A stretch of 53,619 bases of DNA from Deinococcus marmoris DSM 12784 (GCF_000701405.1 NZ_JNIV01000019.1:1-53619), one strand, 5' to 3'; shown: positions 44,549 through 53,619, counted from the first letter of the stretch. Numbers and translations: made by a program. Notes: generated from the letters alone by a model not told the origin.

Positions 44549-45466
44549 ATGATCCGTGCCAAGCACCTTGCCAGTGGGGAAGCCCTCGAGTGGATGGGGC
44601 AGACCCAGGGGGTCTGGGTGGACGTTCAGGACGTGACGCCGCCCGAACTGGCCCGTTTGCAGGCGGCCTTTGCCCTTAACGAGCTGGCCCTGGAAGACGT
44701 GCTGGAACACGGCCACTGGAGCCGCGCCGAGCAGTACCCCGAACACACCTTTATCACCGTCCGTTCTTTCTCGCACCCCGATAAGGAGGACGAGGACACC
44801 GAACGCATCAGCATTTTTGGGTTCACGGACGCGGCGCTGACCTTCAGCACGAACGGCACGGCGGCGCTGCGAAACGTCTGGGCGCTGGTGGGCCGCGAGA
44901 ATGTCAACCTGCCCGCCGAGGTCACCTACGAACTGCTGGACCACACCGCCGATACCTTTTTTACGCTGGCCGAGGCGCTGGAGAGGCGCACCGACGCGCT
45001 GGAGGAGCAGGTGTTTAAAAACAGGCGCGACAACCCGGTCCCCGATATTTTTGAGGTCAAGCACCTGCTGTCGCAGGGCCGCCGCCTGGCCAGCGACGCC
45101 CGCGAGGCTGCCGCGCTGCTGGGCCGCCACGCCACCGCCACCCCCGCCGATCTGGTCCGTTACCGCGACGCCCAGGACAGTTTCACCCGCGCGGCCAGCC
45201 ACCTGGACGGCCTGCGCGATTTCCTGACCAGCCTGCTGGACCTGCACCTGAACCTCCAGAACCAGCGCATGAACGAGGTGATGCGGACCCTGACCGCCGT
45301 CAGCGTGATCTTCTTGCCCCTGACCTTTCTGGCCGGGGTGTGGGGCATGAACTTCAGGGCCATGCCGGAACTGGAATGGCCCCTGGGCTACGCGGTGGCC
45401 TGGGGCAGTTTCCTGCTGATCGGCGGCCTGCTGGCCCTTTACTTCAAGCGGCGCGGCTGGTGGTGA
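44549..45466 (+). CDS. corA: CorA-type divalent-cation channel
   Basis: 305 residues. N-terminal cytosolic domain, a long helix region, then two C-terminal helices with the selectivity motif [11 protein letters not shown] (GMN) between them ([22 protein letters not shown] and [20 protein letters not shown]), and a basic end KRRGWW. It carries Mg2+ (or Co2+/Ni2+). Start chosen 7 nt after TAGCAT; an upstream frame of 13 more residues is less likely. Confidence 0.93.
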   Translation: MIRAKHLASGEALEWMGQTQGVWVDVQDVTPPELARLQAAFALNELALEDVLEHGHWSRAEQYPEHTFITVRSFSHPDKEDEDTERISIFGFTDAALTFSTNGTAALRNVWALVGRENVNLPAEVTYELLDHTADTFFTLAEALERRTDALEEQVFKNRRDNPVPDIFEVKHLLSQGRRLASDAREAAALLGRHATATPADLVRYRDAQDSFTRAASHLDGLRDFLTSLLDLHLNLQNQRMNEVMRTLTAVSVIFLPLTFLAGVWGMNFRAMPELEWPLGYAVAWGSFLLIGGLLALYFKRRGWW

Positions 45467-45471
45467 AGCCA

Positions 45472-45503
45472 GAAAAAATCCCTCTCCAACACTGTGGAGA
45501 GGG
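45472..45503 (-). terminator. Intrinsic terminator of the CRP-family gene
   Basis: CCCTCTCC pairs with GGAGAGGG (8 bp, loop 8 nt); on the minus strand a T6 run follows. On the plus side, after corA, there is no T-run. Confidence 0.8.
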
Positions 45504-45523
45504 AAGATCAGAACGGAAGAGAT

Positions 45524-46159
45524 TCAGCCGTGGTAGCCGCTCAGGCCCTTGAGGCGAGTCTCGTCGATCAGGGTCAGGCAGCGGTAGGCGGGCAGCAGCA
45601 GACCGTCGTCGCGCATCTCGCCGATCAGCTTGCTCACGCTTTCGCGGGTGGCCCCAGTGCCCTCGGCGATCAGTTCGTGCGTGGCGCGGACATAACGTGC
45701 GCCGTCGGCGTGCTGGCCGCCCAGGGTGCTGTCGGCCAGATTCAGCAGGTAACGGGCGATGCGCTCACGCAGGTCGCCGTCCTGGATATGCACGCCGTCG
45801 GTCATCATGCGCTGGAGCTGCGCGCTCAGGCTGCGGGTCAGGTCCCACAACTCGGCGGCGGACAGGTGTTCGGGGTGGATGGGGGTCAGCGCGGCGTCGG
45901 TCAGCGCGACGACCTGATGGGCGCGGGTCTGGCCGTGCAGCGTTTCCTCACCGAAAATGTCGCCGGGGTGGATGTGACGAACGGTCAGGTTGCGGCCCTG
46001 CGGCGTCAGGCGCACGGCGCGCATCAGGCCGCTTTCGAGGCGGTACAGGCTGGGAGAGCTGTCCCCTGCGTAATACAGCGTCTGGCCACGGCGCACCTGA
46101 CGGGTGGAGAGATCGGTGTGGGTGATGGGAAGAACGGCGGTGGGGTTTACGTAGGTCAT
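45524..46159 (-). CDS. CRP/FNR family transcription regulator
   Basis: 211 residues. N-terminal cyclic-nucleotide-binding fold ([36 protein letters not shown] with the [14 protein letters not shown] strand), then a dimer helix and a winged HTH ([20 protein letters not shown]). The FGEETLHG and R-rich pocket are compatible with cAMP binding but not proof. In Deinococcus a CRP-type regulator (DdrI) responds to DNA damage; this may be it, but I cannot verify. The ATG follows AGGAG by 6-7 nt. Confidence 0.88.
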   Translation of the reverse strand: MTYVNPTAVLPITHTDLSTRQVRRGQTLYYAGDSSPSLYRLESGLMRAVRLTPQGRNLTVRHIHPGDIFGEETLHGQTRAHQVVALTDAALTPIHPEHLSAAELWDLTRSLSAQLQRMMTDGVHIQDGDLRERIARYLLNLADSTLGGQHADGARYVRATHELIAEGTGATRESVSKLIGEMRDDGLLLPAYRCLTLIDETRLKGLSGYHG

Positions 46160-46292
46160 AGACGCTCCTGTGACGATAAGGGGCATTTCAGAAAATAAGT
46201 TCGGCTCACTCGAGTCGGACCTGCGTATTTCACCTGACGCCTCTTCTCTGAACAGCCTTTCGTACCAGCACTGTACAAGCTTTGAACAACCT

Positions 46293-46304
46293 CTGAACGT
46301 TCAG
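46293..46304. promoter_or_regulatory. Perfect 12-bp palindrome upstream of the CRP-family gene
   Basis: CTGAACGTTCAG is a perfect inverted repeat, flanked by further GAAC words (TTTGAACAAC, CTGAACAGCC). It lies 134 bp upstream of the start codon and could be an operator, for example for autoregulation. No known consensus is matched. Confidence 0.35.
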
Positions 46305-46348
46305 GCCACACAGTATGAAGGCAGACCAAATATCAAATAACCTTGCGA

Positions 46349-47269
46349 TTAACCAAAGACGTCCAGACCGTCAAAAACCACGCTGGCATGGGCTTTGATG
46401 GTGAGTTCATGGTTGTTGTTGTAGCCGCCCGCCAGCACCGTGACCACTGGGATGTCCGCTGTTTTTGCCCAGTTCAGCACCGTGCGGTTGCGTTCCCGAA
46501 GGCCCTCCAGGCTCAGGGCAAAGCGCCCGAAGCGGTCCCCGGCCAGCACGTCCGCCCCCGCCAGATACAGCAGTAAGTCAGGCCGGAACGCGTCTATGGC
46601 GGGCAGCGCCTGTCGACGCAGCACGTCCAGATACTCGCTGTCGGTCACGCCGTCGCCCAGGCCCAGGTCCAGAGAGCTGATCTCCTTGCGAAACGGGTAA
46701 TTGCGCTCGCCGTGAATGCTGAGGGTAAAGGCCCGTGCCTCCGCGCCCAGCATGGCCGCCGTGCCGTTGCCCTGATGCACGTCCAGATCGATGACGGCCA
46801 CCCGCGAGGCCAGCCCGTCGTCCAGCGCCACCTTTGTGAGCAGCGCGGCGTCGTTCAGCAGGCAAAAGCCCTCGGCGCGGTCCCGGAAGGAATGGTGCGT
46901 GCCCCCGGCCAGATTCGCGCCCCAGCCGGTGTTCATGGCGTCATGCAGGGCCGCCAGCGAACCGCCCGCCGCGCGGCGCGAACGCTCCACCATCTCCGGC
47001 GACCACGGCAATCCCAGGGCGCGTTCCTCATTTTTCCCCACCTCGCCGCGCCGCCAGCGCCGCAGCCAGTGCGGATCATGCGCCCGCGCCGCGTCGGCCC
47101 AGCGCAGGGCGGGCGCGTCCGGCACGGGCAGATGCGGGCGCAGCAGCTCGCGCACCCCGGCGTATTTGTAATACGGAAAGCGGTGGCCCTCGGGCAGCGG
47201 AAAGTGAAAATCGGCAGGCGAGTAGGCCCGGAAGGAATGAGTGAATGAAGGTGGGGCGGCGGCGCACAT
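46349..47269 (-). CDS. Histone deacetylase-like (AcuC family) deacetylase
   Basis: 306 residues. Zn/active-site features: [21 protein letters not shown] (paired His), [13 protein letters not shown] (Zn Asp and His), [18 protein letters not shown] (Zn Asp) and [11 protein letters not shown]. It would remove acetyl groups from lysines or polyamines. In bacteria AcuC acts on acetyl-CoA synthetase; substrate here unknown. CAGACT 7 nt before the ATG (47282-47277) suggests leaderless translation. Interesting next to several acetyltransferase genes, though 4 kb away. Confidence 0.88.
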   Translation of the reverse strand: MCAAAPPSFTHSFRAYSPADFHFPLPEGHRFPYYKYAGVRELLRPHLPVPDAPALRWADAARAHDPHWLRRWRRGEVGKNEERALGLPWSPEMVERSRRAAGGSLAALHDAMNTGWGANLAGGTHHSFRDRAEGFCLLNDAALLTKVALDDGLASRVAVIDLDVHQGNGTAAMLGAEARAFTLSIHGERNYPFRKEISSLDLGLGDGVTDSEYLDVLRRQALPAIDAFRPDLLLYLAGADVLAGDRFGRFALSLEGLRERNRTVLNWAKTADIPVVTVLAGGYNNNHELTIKAHASVVFDGLDVFG

Positions 47270-47381
47270 CCCCCTCAGTCTGCGGCAGACGGCGAAATCA
47301 GAGGGAGAGGGGGGTTACGGGGTTGTAGGAAGGCGCTGAGGGATGGCCTCCTCAACGCCTCCTTCTCAGCCCGTTCCCGCT

Positions 47382-48305
47382 CTAGCCCTCGTTTGCCTGC
47401 CCCAGCACGGTTTTCAGCACGTCACTGATGGTCACCACGCCCAGCAGATTGCCGTCGTCATCCACGATGGGCAGGCCGTGAACGTTCAGCGCCAGCATCT
47501 GGCTCAGGGCGTCGCGCATGGGGGTGCCGCTCCGCAGATGGCCGGTGGGCGGGCGCATCAGGTCACGGGCCGTTTTGCCTTCCAGGAAGAACTGTCCGCC
47601 CATGACCGTGTCGCCGTGGCTGACGCTGGCGCGGTCCAGGGCCTCGGCCAGATCAACCTCGTGCAGCAGGCCCGTCAGCACGCCCCCCTGAAGCACCGGC
47701 AGCACGCGCAGGCGCGAGATCTTTAATTTGGCCGCCGCTTCGTGGGCCGGTGCGTCGGCGGGGGTGGTCACCACGCCCACGGTCATGTGCTGTTCCACCG
47801 CGCCCCAGCGCAGGCGGGGGGTTTTCGCCTCTGCGCGCAGCACGTCGGTCAGGGTCAACATGCCCAGGACAACGCCGTCTCCGTCCACCACGGGCAGCCC
47901 GCCGATATGCCGCTCCAGCATGGTGCGAACCGCCGTCGCCAGCGGCGTTTCAGGGGTGACCGTATGCACAGGCTGGCGCATGGCCTCGCGCACCCGCACC
48001 CGCCCGACCCGGCCCGCGAAATCCCAGGGGGTCAGGCCCTCGCTCAGCGGCGGCAGGTTGCGCCGGATCTCGCCGTCCGTGAGGATGCCGACCACCCTGT
48101 TGTTCTGGGTCACCGGAAGCCGCTTGACCTTCAGTTCCTGCATGGCGACCACGGCGTCGGCCAGCGTCTCGTGTGCGCCGATGCTCACGGCGCGGGGGTG
48201 CATGGCGTCCTGCACCGTCAGCGCGGGCATGGAGTTGGGGGCGGCTGCGTGCTGAGGCGTTGCGGCCTGGGAAACTGCGATCTGGGGCGTGGTCTGATCG
48301 GACAT
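47382..48305 (-). CDS. Protein of four CBS domains
   Basis: 307 residues built of two CBS pairs and nothing else: VQDAMHPRAVSIGAHETLADAV, VREAMRQPVHTVTPETPLATAV, VEQHMTVGVVTTPADAPAHEAA and ARDLMRPPTGHLRSGTPMRDAL mark the four repeats. CBS pairs bind adenine nucleotides, so it may sense energy state and act on a partner. GGAGG lies 10 nt before the ATG. The upstream 48306-48570 gap (265 bp) has a locally AT-rich part around 48440-48500 but no gene I can support. Confidence 0.87.
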   Translation of the reverse strand: MSDQTTPQIAVSQAATPQHAAAPNSMPALTVQDAMHPRAVSIGAHETLADAVVAMQELKVKRLPVTQNNRVVGILTDGEIRRNLPPLSEGLTPWDFAGRVGRVRVREAMRQPVHTVTPETPLATAVRTMLERHIGGLPVVDGDGVVLGMLTLTDVLRAEAKTPRLRWGAVEQHMTVGVVTTPADAPAHEAAAKLKISRLRVLPVLQGGVLTGLLHEVDLAEALDRASVSHGDTVMGGQFFLEGKTARDLMRPPTGHLRSGTPMRDALSQMLALNVHGLPIVDDDGNLLGVVTISDVLKTVLGQANEG

Positions 48306-48558
48306 GGGGCAAACCTCCGGGCTGGGCTGAGTTGCTGCGTGGGGTGCGGGCGGGCTTCTGGACTGGGAACAGCCTCTTCTCCTGGCATTACGGGCGCATT
48401 ACCGCGCGTGGTGGAACGGCTGGGCGGCGCGCACCGCTCTGTATTTACTATTTATTTCTCTGGATTTCCCTGGCTATATTTCCGTGGCGATTTCTCGTGC
48501 AATTTTTGGGACAGTGGTCCGGGGGCGCAGGCCCCACGCGTCTCAGCTTCCGGGCCTG

Positions 48559-48564
48559 TACCCT
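48559..48564 (+). promoter_or_regulatory. -10 box of the protease gene (leaderless)
   Basis: TACCCT lies 6 nt before the ATG of the lipoprotein signal. Confidence 0.45.
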
Positions 48565-48570
48565 GAAACC

Positions 48571-49989
48571 ATGCCCCGCCGTGTGCTGATGCCCGCCCTG
48601 CTGTTGTCGCTGCTGCTGACCGCCTGTGTGGACCAGCCACCCGCGCCGGAGCCGAAGCCCAAGCCGGACCCGGTGGAGCCGCCCGCACCAGCGGCCTGCC
48701 GTACCCTGGGGGCTGCCGGGGCAGGGGTGGCCTCTGTGGAGGGACTATCCGGGCAGCGGCTGGAGGGGCAGTGGTCGCAGGCCAAATCCGACTGGAGCGC
48801 CGCGCGTGTGCCGGGGCAGGTGCTGGTTTTGCAGGGCAGCGCCGGGGGCGACCTGAGTGGGGACAACCTGAGTGCCCAGGCCCTGCGTGCCCTGTCCGGC
48901 GTGCAGATGCAGGCCGTGGTGCCCGGCGTGCAACTGGCCCGGACCCCGGCGGGCGAGGATGACCGGGCCTTCGCGGGGCGTCTGGCGGCGGCGGGTCTGC
49001 GGACCCAGCCCAACTACGTCTACCGTGCGCTAGCCCTGCCGAACGATCCGGCTTTTCCAGGCAACGCGGGCCTTGAGGTAAAGGGCGTCAATGTGTTCCA
49101 GACCTATCTGACGCGTAGCGGGGTTCCGGCGGCCTGGGACGTGCTGAAGGCGGCAGGCAAAACGCCACGGGGGGCCAGCGTCGCCGTGCTGGATTCGGCC
49201 CCGGACCGCAGCCATCCCGAATTGCAGGGGCGGTTGGAGGCTGGCGTGTCCTGTCTGGCGGCTGGCCCCGAAACGGGCGCGGTGACGGGCAGCGAACACG
49301 GCACCGAGGTCGCGGGCCTGATCGGCGCGAACACCAGCAACGGCGTGGGCCTCGCGGGCGTGGTCTGGAGCGGGCCAATCACGGGGATCGAGGTGCTGGA
49401 CCGCAGTGGCAGCGGCAGCACGGTGGACCTGACCGCCGGATTGAATTACGCCGCGCAGCAGGGGGCCAGGGTGATCAACATCAGTCTGGGTGCGCCGGGA
49501 ATAGATGATGCGGTGCTGGGCGCAGCGCTCACGGCGGCGGCGAAAACGGCAGTGATCGTCGCGGCGGCGGGCAATTCGGCCAATGAAGGGGTCTATTACC
49601 CGGCCAGCCACCCGGACGTGATCGCTGTCGGGGCACTGGGCAGCAGCGACGGCGCGCTGGCGTGCTACAGCGCCCGCCCGAACCCCCAGCTTCCCCGCGC
49701 GCTGGACATTGTCGCGCCCGGTGGGGTGGGCGGAAGGTGCCCAGGGTTCAAGCCCGAGCTGGATATCCCCGTCCTCGCAGTCGGTGACAGGGTAGAGGAC
49801 CAGTACAGACTGGAGGCGGGCACCAGTTTCTCTGCCCCGCTGGTCAGCGGTGTCGTGGCCCTGATGCGCGGGGCCAACCCCGGCCTGAGCGCGGAACAGA
49901 CCCGCACCCTGGTCCTGGCGAATGTCAACCGTTCCGGCGGGCTGCCTGTGCTGGACGCTGCCGCCGCTGTGCGCGCCGCACTGCGCTAG
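48571..49989 (+). CDS. Subtilisin-like (S8) serine protease, lipoprotein
   Basis: 472 residues. Lipobox LLTAC with Cys19, then a Pro/Glu-rich spacer and a propeptide-like region. The S8 catalytic domain has Asp208 (VAVLDSAPDRSHPEL), His243 (GSEHGTEVAGL), oxyanion Asn335 (AAAGNSANEG) and Ser421 (GTSFSAPLVSG). It should be anchored outside the cytoplasmic membrane and degrade proteins. DSA instead of DTG after Asp is a variant. The start at 48571 is chosen for the lipobox and the TACCCT box; upstream in-frame sequence is not protein-like. Confidence 0.92.
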   Translation: MPRRVLMPALLLSLLLTACVDQPPAPEPKPKPDPVEPPAPAACRTLGAAGAGVASVEGLSGQRLEGQWSQAKSDWSAARVPGQVLVLQGSAGGDLSGDNLSAQALRALSGVQMQAVVPGVQLARTPAGEDDRAFAGRLAAAGLRTQPNYVYRALALPNDPAFPGNAGLEVKGVNVFQTYLTRSGVPAAWDVLKAAGKTPRGASVAVLDSAPDRSHPELQGRLEAGVSCLAAGPETGAVTGSEHGTEVAGLIGANTSNGVGLAGVVWSGPITGIEVLDRSGSGSTVDLTAGLNYAAQQGARVINISLGAPGIDDAVLGAALTAAAKTAVIVAAAGNSANEGVYYPASHPDVIAVGALGSSDGALACYSARPNPQLPRALDIVAPGGVGGRCPGFKPELDIPVLAVGDRVEDQYRLEAGTSFSAPLVSGVVALMRGANPGLSAEQTRTLVLANVNRSGGLPVLDAAAAVRAALR

Positions 49990-50033
49990 CCGCCCTGCGC
50001 CAGAGCTAGAACGCCAGCGCTGGACCACCAAAA

Positions 50034-50066
50034 ATGGCGGCCCCAACCGCAGGCCGCCATCCGCTT
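50034..50066. terminator. Intrinsic terminator after the protease gene
   Basis: ATGGCGGCC pairs with GGCCGCCAT (9 bp, loop 9 nt) followed by CCGCTTTT; on the minus strand TTTT also follows, so it can serve the convergent membrane-protein gene too. Confidence 0.8.
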
Positions 50067-50091
50067 TTCCTGAGTGTCCCAGACGCCGCCC

Positions 50092-50358
50092 CTACTGGGG
50101 CATGCTCCCTGGCAGCAGCGTGGGCGTTTGCAGGTGGCGCACCAGCAGCACAAACACCACCGCCGCGTGCAGGATCAGCAGGCCGAACAGACCCTCCTCA
50201 GGGGCCGTGGCGTAGCCGTAGGCCCCCACCAGTTGAAACAGGGTCATGACCAGCAGGGCGCGTGGGCGGCGCTCGGGAAAACGCAGGTATAGATACAGGC
50301 CACCACCGATGCTGAACAGCAGAGGAAGAACGAGGGCGTTAAGCATTCCTTGATCCAT
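50092..50358 (-). CDS. Small three-helix membrane protein
   Basis: 88 residues with hydrophobic stretches LNALVLPLLFSIGGGLYLYL, ALLVMTLFQLVGAYGYA and LFGLLILHAAVVFVLLVRHL. No known motif. GATAAT 5 nt before the ATG suggests leaderless expression, though GAGG is also near. A palindrome lies about 25 bp upstream. Confidence 0.7.
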   Translation of the reverse strand: MDQGMLNALVLPLLFSIGGGLYLYLRFPERRPRALLVMTLFQLVGAYGYATAPEEGLFGLLILHAAVVFVLLVRHLQTPTLLPGSMPQ

Positions 50359-50381
50359 GCCTCATTATCCGCGCCGTTTTC

Positions 50382-50395
50382 TGACAGGTCTGTCA
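50382..50395. promoter_or_regulatory. 14-bp palindrome upstream of the small membrane protein gene
   Basis: TGACAG-GT-CTGTCA, perfect 6+2+6 inverted repeat, located where a repressor would block the minus-strand promoter (-10 GATAAT). The cognate regulator is unknown. The 50359-50479 gap holds no gene. Confidence 0.4.
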
Positions 50396-50479
50396 CCTGC
50401 ATAGAATTCCTGCCGGACGGTACAGCGTGCGCGGCGCGGGCCGGAACCGATGGTCGCCCCGGCCTGCGCCGCCGCGTGA

Positions 50480-51589
50480 CTACAGGCGGTAACGCGCCAG
50501 TTTCTGCGGGTCCACCGTATGTTCACGCAGGCCGTCCACATCCAGCCAGCCGTCCTTGAAGGTGATCGGCAGGTTCAGCAGGTCACCTTGCAACTTCAGC
50601 ACGAAGCTCAGTTCACACGGCTCGGTCACCTCGGCGCGGGTGGACAGCAGGGCGGCGTGCAGGGTGCCCAGGCCGCTGCTGGCCTGCGATCCCACCATGC
50701 CGCGCTTGCCGCGCCGGGCGGCCTCGCGCAGCATCCACGCGCCGTCGGTGAAGCCGTTACGGGCAGTCTTGACGTTCAGCACGTCGAAGGTATTGAAGTC
50801 CAGTTCCCGCTCCAGATCGGCGGGGGTAAAGCAACTGTCGTCCGCCACGATAGGCAGGGGGCTGCGGGCGTGCAGGTCGGCCCGCGCCCGAAGCTGGCGC
50901 ACCGGCAGCGGTTCTTCCACATACAGCAGCCCGGCCTCCCACATGGCTTCCAGGGCGGCAGGGGCCGTTTCCGGGGTCAGGGTCTCGTTGCTGTCGGCAT
51001 ATAGCAGCACGTCCGGGCCGAAGGTGCGGCGCAACTCGGCAATCACGGCCAGATCGTGGGCATGGTTGCGGCCCACCTTGACCTTCAGGCAGCGCACGCC
51101 CGCCGCCACCACGCGCTCGGCCTCGGCCAGCATGTCGGCAGGGGTGCCCAGACCCAGGATAAAGCTGACCCGCACGCGGGGATTCGGCCCCAGCAGCGTG
51201 TCGAACAGCGTTTTTCCCCCGGCGCGGGCGCGGGCGTCGTGCACCGCCATGTCCAGCGCGCCGCGCGCCGTGTGGTTGTTCGCCACGCTGTTTCGCACGC
51301 GGTTCAGCCCGTTTTCATCGGCAATGTCCAGCCCGGTCAGCGCCGGAGAAAGGTGGGTCAGCACGGCCACCACGCTGCCGGGGGTCTCGCCGTAGATGGT
51401 GGGGCGCGGCGTGGCCTCGGCCTGTCCCACCGTGCCGTCGGAGAGGGTCACGCGCACCAGCACATGCTCGGCGGCGCTGATGGCGGAGTGCGCGCCCCAC
51501 GCCAGCGCGGAGGTCAGCGGCAGCCGGAAAGGAATGGCCCCGATCTGCTGGACCGTGACGCCGCTGGGGGGGGCCTGGGAACCGCTCAT
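50480..51589 (-). CDS. Enolase-superfamily enzyme (muconate-lactonizing/dipeptide epimerase subgroup)
   Basis: 369 residues. Catalytic Lys169 and Lys171 in CLKVKVG, metal ligands Asp199 (YADSN), Glu225 (VEEPLP) and Asp250 (VADDS), and second-side Lys274 (LNVKTARNG). This set defines the KxK subgroup, which includes dipeptide epimerases, N-acylamino acid racemases and muconate cycloisomerases. Substrate not determinable. The ATG overlaps the P-loop gene stop by 4 nt, so both are coupled. Upstream in-frame extension to 51958 only overlaps the neighbour. Confidence 0.87.
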   Translation of the reverse strand: MSGSQAPPSGVTVQQIGAIPFRLPLTSALAWGAHSAISAAEHVLVRVTLSDGTVGQAEATPRPTIYGETPGSVVAVLTHLSPALTGLDIADENGLNRVRNSVANNHTARGALDMAVHDARARAGGKTLFDTLLGPNPRVRVSFILGLGTPADMLAEAERVVAAGVRCLKVKVGRNHAHDLAVIAELRRTFGPDVLLYADSNETLTPETAPAALEAMWEAGLLYVEEPLPVRQLRARADLHARSPLPIVADDSCFTPADLERELDFNTFDVLNVKTARNGFTDGAWMLREAARRGKRGMVGSQASSGLGTLHAALLSTRAEVTEPCELSFVLKLQGDLLNLPITFKDGWLDVDGLREHTVDPQKLARYRL

Positions 51590-52407
51590 GCCCAGTCCTG
51601 CACGGCCCGCGCCACCTGTGCCGGACTCAGGGCCACGGTGTCCAGAACCAGCGCCCGCTCCGGCGGCAGCCCGCGCAGAAAGGTCTCGGCGGCGGCGGGA
51701 TCGTACTGGCGGCGCTCGCTCAGCACGATCCGCACCTTTGCCAGCACTTCCGTTGCCGCGCAGTCTGGGCCTTCCAGCGCGGCCAGCCCGTCCAGTTCGG
51801 CGGGGGAGAAGACCCCGGAAACGCCCGCCAGACCGTCCAGATCGGCCCGCAGTGTGCCCCTCGTTGCCGTGCCTGCCACCTGATCGAAACGGTCCCCCCG
51901 GCCCAGCAGGCGGCGCACGCGCACGGCGTCGGGGGCACCCAGTGCCACGAAACGCCACGCCGGAAAGCTGTGGGCGGCGTAAGTCACCTCGTCCAGCCCG
52001 CGCAGGCCGTCGAACAGCGGGGACCGGCCCCAGTGGCGGGTGTCGGCCAGCAGCGATCCCAGCGCCTGCGCTATGCCGCCGGGATGGGCGGCGCGGTACT
52101 GCGCGGTCAGGGCGAAGCGTTCTTCGCGGTCCGTTACGGCGCGGCCCACCCCCGGCCAGATCATCACCGCGTCGGCCACCTCGCGGCGGTTGGGCAGCAC
52201 CCGCTGTCCTCCCAGCTCCCGCAGCGCCTCCAGCGCCGTACTCTTGCCCACGCCGGTCACGCCCACCAGCACGGTCAGCGGCAACTCGCCCAGCGTCCGC
52301 TCATGCTGGAGGCGTTCCCCGTGTTCAGGCGGCGCAGTATTGCTAGAGGCATTACCGACAGAGGCCGTGTCGGCACGCAGATGGGGCAGAGAGGGACTGT
52401 CGCTCAC
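51586..52407 (-). CDS. P-loop NTPase coupled to the enolase-superfamily gene
   Basis: 273 residues from GTG. Walker [14 protein letters not shown] lies near residue 46, followed by the rest of a small P-loop fold ([25 protein letters not shown] resembles kinase-type lid regions with Arg). No further domain. It resembles small ATP/GTP-dependent kinases but I do not recognise the family. TAGCCT (52420-52415) lies 7 nt before the GTG, supporting this start and a leaderless mRNA. First gene of a two-gene operon. Confidence 0.7.
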   Translation of the reverse strand: MSDSPSLPHLRADTASVGNASSNTAPPEHGERLQHERTLGELPLTVLVGVTGVGKSTALEALRELGGQRVLPNRREVADAVMIWPGVGRAVTDREERFALTAQYRAAHPGGIAQALGSLLADTRHWGRSPLFDGLRGLDEVTYAAHSFPAWRFVALGAPDAVRVRRLLGRGDRFDQVAGTATRGTLRADLDGLAGVSGVFSPAELDGLAALEGPDCAATEVLAKVRIVLSERRQYDPAAAETFLRGLPPERALVLDTVALSPAQVARAVQDWA

Positions 52408-52679
52408 GCCGTTCAGGCTACACGGGCCAGGAAGGCGGTGGTCCAGGGTGGTCCAGCCAGCGCGGCGCGCATCCGATCTGCCGTTGCCCGTATTTTTTGC
52501 CCTTCCCTGGACTTCTTGCCCTTCTGCGGGCTGATTTGGGGACAGGGAGGCGGGCTGCAAGGTGCGTTGCGCGTCTGTTAAATTTTATAAAGACCACCGC
52601 AAGACCAGGACAAGTGCTGCTGAGGACTTCAGCCATCACTGACCCGCCGTTCATCTCTACACTTTGGGATGGAGGCAAC

Positions 52680-52817
52680 ATGACCCGACTCAAAGGCAAA
52701 GGCGGTGGCGGCGGCAGTATCTGGCTGCCCATCCTGCTGATCATTATCGTCGTTTTCCTGCTGGCGTATTTTCTTTATCTGAAGCCGCAGGGCATCCTCG
52801 ATCTGGGCTTCATTTAG
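52680..52817 (+). CDS. 45-residue single-span membrane protein
   Basis: MTRLKGKGGGGGSIWLP, then a strong helix ILLIIIVVFLLAYFLYL (about 18-34) and the short tail KPQGILDLGFI. A Gly/Lys-rich N-terminus probably stays inside. GGAGG lies 4-5 nt before the ATG. Followed by the PRC-barrel gene after 68 bp, so the two may be co-expressed. The 52408-52679 region upstream has an AT-rich patch (TTAAATTTTATAAAG at 52578-52592) that may be the promoter, but no clear -35. Confidence 0.75.
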   Translation: MTRLKGKGGGGGSIWLPILLIIIVVFLLAYFLYLKPQGILDLGFI

Positions 52818-52885
52818 AGTTGCCCAACCTCGTTTTCTGCACTTCTTCTCTTCAAATTTTCTGTTTTTACACTGGAGCGTAACCC

Positions 52886-53619
52886 ATGATTAAAGGCAAA
52901 GACATTCTGGGACGGCACATCGTCGCCATCGATTCGGGCCAGCGCATCGACAACGTGCATGACCTGATCTTCGATCATCAGGCCAATGAGGTTCTGGGCC
53001 TGCTGGTTGACGAGGGCGGCTGGTTCCGCGCGGCCAAGGTGGTCCCCTTCGAGATGATCCGCTCGATTGGCGAGGACGCCATCATGATCGACTCGGCAGA
53101 CCACGTCACCACCACCCGCGACGATGACCGGCTGGCCGACGTGCTGGACAGCAAGATCAGCCTGATCGGGATGACCCTGCTGACCACCGACGGGCAGGAC
53201 CTGGGCAAGATCGCCGACGTGTATTTCGACGAGAAGACCGGCAAGGTGGAGGGTTACGAGGCCACCGGCGGGCTGTTCTCGGACCTGAGCAACGGGCGGA
53301 CCTTCGTGCCCGCGCCGGAAAATGTGCAGATCGGTGAACACGCCGCCATTGTGCCCGTGTCGGTGGCCGCCGCCATGCAGGAGCAGGAACCGGGCGGACT
53401 CAAGGGAGCCTTCAGCAGCGCGGGCGACTCGATCAAGGGCGCATACGAGAACGTCGCCGACGCCACCAAGGAGCGCCAGAAAGAGTACGCCACCGGCAAG
53501 ACGGCGGGCGGCGACATCACCCTGGAAGACGGCACCGTGATCGTGACCAAGGGCGACACCATTACCGCCGAGCAGGCCGATCTGGCCGAGCAGCACGGCA
53601 AGCTGGGCGCGCTGGCGAC
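52886..53619 (+). CDS. PRC-barrel domain protein (cut by window edge)
   Basis: At least 244 residues, open at the right edge. Two PRC-barrel units: residues 1-80 ([25 protein letters not shown]...[11 protein letters not shown]) and about 85-165 ([32 protein letters not shown] is within it). Then an Ala/Lys/Gln-rich linker and another strand-rich part ([20 protein letters not shown]). PRC-barrels bind RNA or photosynthetic/ribosomal partners; function here unknown. GGAG lies 8 nt before the ATG. Confidence 0.85.
   Translation, partial: MIKGKDILGRHIVAIDSGQRIDNVHDLIFDHQANEVLGLLVDEGGWFRAAKVVPFEMIRSIGEDAIMIDSADHVTTTRDDDRLADVLDSKISLIGMTLLTTDGQDLGKIADVYFDEKTGKVEGYEATGGLFSDLSNGRTFVPAPENVQIGEHAAIVPVSVAAAMQEQEPGGLKGAFSSAGDSIKGAYENVADATKERQKEYATGKTAGGDITLEDGTVIVTKGDTITAEQADLAEQHGKLGALA

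Noticed and set aside
47268..47318. Possible fifth copy of the palindromic repeat
   Set aside because: Only the CCCCTCAGTCTGC start and GGGGGTT end resemble the family; the internal stem is missing, so I did not count it.

Overview
The window is a high-GC chromosomal segment from a Deinococcus-type bacterium that carries the replication origin. Four things point there. The core-origin genes dnaN, dnaA, mnmG, rsmG, parA and parB are all present. The DnaA reading frame has no ATG/GTG/TTG at the right place but has an ATC behind a strong Shine-Dalgarno, as shown by proteomics for Deinococcus. Many genes have a TANNNT -10 box 5-7 nt before the start codon and no Shine-Dalgarno, the leaderless pattern typical of Deinococcus. 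A YpdA-type reductase points to bacillithiol.

Layout. 1-300: 5' end of an insertion sequence whose transposase RBS lies in a hairpin. 650-3620: dnaN, oriC (nine perfect DnaA boxes in two opposed blocks plus a DnaA-trio unwinding element) and dnaA. 3700-9590: NAD-dependent epimerase, a DUF7009-like protein, dprA, a DoxX-like membrane protein, and a secreted protein/response regulator/histidine kinase operon. 9780-13950: branched-chain 2-oxoacid dehydrogenase E1alpha, E1beta and E2 with a small membrane protein and a TetR-type operator. 14040-15640: a cysteine-desulfurase-like enzyme. 15777-20490: mnmG, duplicated parS-like sites, a LAGLIDADG-like small protein, rsmG, parA and parB. 20499-29777: VanW protein, YpdA, several secreted proteins, a peptide-type ABC binding protein, an aminotransferase and an MFS exporter. 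29840-34646: complete branched-chain amino acid ABC importer livKHMGF. 34925-36452: thioesterase and an unusual receiver/Roadblock-like regulator. 36600-42905: argG, argH, a short N-acetylglutamate-synthase-like gene and four further GNATs with a HIT protein. 42889-53619: xseA, crcB, corA, a CRP-type regulator, a histone-deacetylase-like enzyme, a four-CBS protein, a subtilisin-like lipoprotein, an enolase-superfamily enzyme with a P-loop NTPase, a 45-residue membrane protein and a PRC-barrel protein cut by the right edge.

Functional logic. The centre is chromosome replication and segregation: oriC/DnaA/DnaN at one end and parS/ParAB about 14 kb away. Around it lie amino-acid functions that fit together: import of branched-chain amino acids (liv), their oxidative degradation (bkd) and arginine synthesis (arg cluster). 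DNA uptake and repair appear as dprA and xseA. I saw no rRNA, tRNA, CRISPR array or prophage. Repeats are limited to a roughly 48-bp palindromic family (at least four copies) and the insertion sequence end. I did not find an obviously new multi-gene system. The most promising unusual elements are the parS/LAGLIDADG arrangement, the receiver-Roadblock protein, the GNAT-rich arginine cluster and the paired palindromic repeats.
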